From assembly GCA_964534605.1 (NCBI GenBank), contig CAZHOS010000023.1:1-13847 (forward strand): 13,847 nucleotides of DNA. Direction: 5' to 3'. The position numbers and the translations under genes were made by a program. Origin of the DNA: CAZHOS01 sp964534605 (GTDB lineage: Bacteria > Patescibacteriota > Saccharimonadia > Saccharimonadales > VXPC01). The notes under the pieces are model-generated. The model was not told where the DNA came from. It was given only the letters and a program-made list of their open reading frames with translations, and searched no databases. Below are positions 12,769 through 13,847 of this stretch, one piece after another; positions within the stretch are counted from its first letter, which is position 1, and every line of letters starts with the position of its first letter.

Positions 12769-13847
12769 GTGAGTAGTTTCGCAAAGATCACCAATCGTAC
12801 TTTGTTTGCAATAGTAATATCTATATTAGTGCTAGTATTCTCGTCTACAACCACACACGGAGCCACCGCCGATTCCTTTATCACTACTTGGAAGACTGAT
12901 AACGTAGGTAGCTCGAATGATGATCAGGCAGCAATTAGGATTGCTACTGCCGCTGGTGGATATAACGCCACGATTGAATGGGGTGATGGCTGTATTGATC
13001 AAGCTGTATCTGCTGGGTCTCCAGCGCTCTCTGGTGAGATCGTACATACGTATGATGGAAGCTGCACCACAGTGTTCAACAGCACGGGATTGGGAGTAAT
13101 GTCATTCACTCCTTCTGGCTCAGCGACCACTACGGGGGCAAACACATACACTATTGCTATCGATGGTGCTTTTCCGCGCATTCAGATGGGTGGCGGTGGA
13201 GATAGGGCAAAACTTCTTTCTGTAGAGCAGTGGGGCAATATTGCTTGGGAGGCAATGAACGGTGCATTTCAAGATCTGCCTAATTTTGAGATCAATGCCC
13301 TCGACGGTCCAAACTTAAGTGGAGCAACACAGTTGAATGATATGTTTGATGGAACGACGTTTGTAACTCAACCAGATCTGACTATGTGGGACACAAGCAC
13401 AATACAGTTTATGGCGCGCATGTTTAAACAAAGCAACTTTAATGGTGATATTTCTACATGGGACGTTAGTAATGTAGAGAATTTCTTCCAGTTTATGCAA
13501 AATGGCTTTAATTTTTCCGGAGATGTTAGTGGCTGGGATATTTCTGGTGCGACTAATCTGCGCAGCATGTTCCAGAATCAGCCAAACTTCAACAGCGATA
13601 TATCTGGCTGGGTTCTCAATAATGACCTAGCTATCACTATCGGTGCTCGACAGATGTTTAACGGCGCAAGCTCGTTTAACGCTGATATTAGCGGCTGGGA
13701 TACTTCAAGAATAGGCAGCATGGATCGTTTTCTTAGTGGGGCGACATCATTTACTCATAGTCTTGCTGATTGGGATGTCGGTAATGTTTCGAATTTAAAT
13801 AATGCGCTTAATAATACAGCTCTTTCAATAGCATCATATGACGCGAC
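12769..13847 (+). CDS. BspA-like surface protein with DUF285 repeats (3' end outside window)
   Basis: The frame is open from GTG 12769 to the window end (359 full codons) and continues beyond. Residues 1-34 form a signal peptide: a basic start, hydrophobic 11-25, and an ATA-D cleavage site. Residues about 35-140 form a beta-rich N-terminal domain containing the EWGDGC motif seen ahead of DUF285 repeats. From about 185 the chain has the repeating pattern MF...FN.DIS.WD.S.V/I, with units at about 192-210, 218-236, 243-259, 267-283, 296-312 and 321-341. This is typical of the DUF285/BspA leucine-rich-repeat-like family, used in adhesion to host cells or other bacteria. Start choice rests on the AAGGA site. 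The C-terminal anchor is not in view. Predicted extracellular. Confidence 0.88.
   Translation, partial: MSSFAKITNRTLFAIVISILVLVFSSTTTHGATADSFITTWKTDNVGSSNDDQAAIRIATAAGGYNATIEWGDGCIDQAVSAGSPALSGEIVHTYDGSCTTVFNSTGLGVMSFTPSGSATTTGANTYTIAIDGAFPRIQMGGGGDRAKLLSVEQWGNIAWEAMNGAFQDLPNFEINALDGPNLSGATQLNDMFDGTTFVTQPDLTMWDTSTIQFMARMFKQSNFNGDISTWDVSNVENFFQFMQNGFNFSGDVSGWDISGATNLRSMFQNQPNFNSDISGWVLNNDLAITIGARQMFNGASSFNADISGWDTSRIGSMDRFLSGATSFTHSLADWDVGNVSNLNNALNNTALSIASYDA

Noticed and set aside
1..13847. CRISPR arrays, insertion sequences and transposases
   Set aside because: No regularly spaced repeats, terminal inverted repeats with transposase, or integrase gene were seen.

Overview
The window most resembles the chromosome of a small-genome bacterium of the Patescibacteria (CPR), possibly a Saccharibacteria relative. 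This is an inference from the gene mix: a DUF2130 protein, a membrane-anchored endonuclease/exonuclease/phosphatase-fold protein, a BspA/DUF285 surface protein, tiny Cys-containing proteins, and both leaderless and Shine-Dalgarno starts. No ribosomal RNA or other marker gene is present to prove it. UGA acts as a stop. The assembly has one 100-N gap (3414-3513).

Layout. Positions 2-2560 hold the 3' part of a secreted multidomain SGNH/GDSL esterase. Two tandem paralogous genes for small membrane-anchored four-cysteine proteins follow (2594-3214 and 3254-3971, the second crossed by the gap). Then come a membrane-anchored EEP-fold hydrolase (4057-5055) and an unrecognised 179-residue protein (5108-5647), all on the plus strand. 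The minus strand carries a convergent block: DUF2130 coiled-coil protein (5644-6870), a frameshifted TM-helix (mechanosensitive-channel-like) fragment (6971-7190), an AlkA-type DNA glycosylase (7349-7960), a histidine phosphatase (7997-8536) and a 63-residue Cys protein (8658-8849). A plus-strand HExxH metalloprotease (9089-9745) follows, then a 350-bp unassigned stretch and a minus-strand exported sulfatase (10097-11944). A noncoding, stem-loop-rich island of about 820 bp comes next and contains a relic of a C-terminal membrane anchor. The last gene, a BspA/DUF285 surface protein starting at 12769, runs off the window.

Genes do not form one pathway. The ends are dominated by exported or surface proteins (esterase, paralog pair, sulfatase, DUF285 protein), as expected of a host- or particle-associated lifestyle. 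The middle carries housekeeping or repair enzymes.

The most useful pattern is regulatory. At six genes a -10-like hexamer, five times in the extended form TGnTAnnnT, ends exactly 6 nt before the ATG. That geometry predicts leaderless mRNAs. Other genes in the window (6971-7190, 8658-8849, 12769-end) instead have clear Shine-Dalgarno sequences. The second notable feature is the tandem paralog pair, whose ends are nearly identical but whose cysteine-framed core has diverged.
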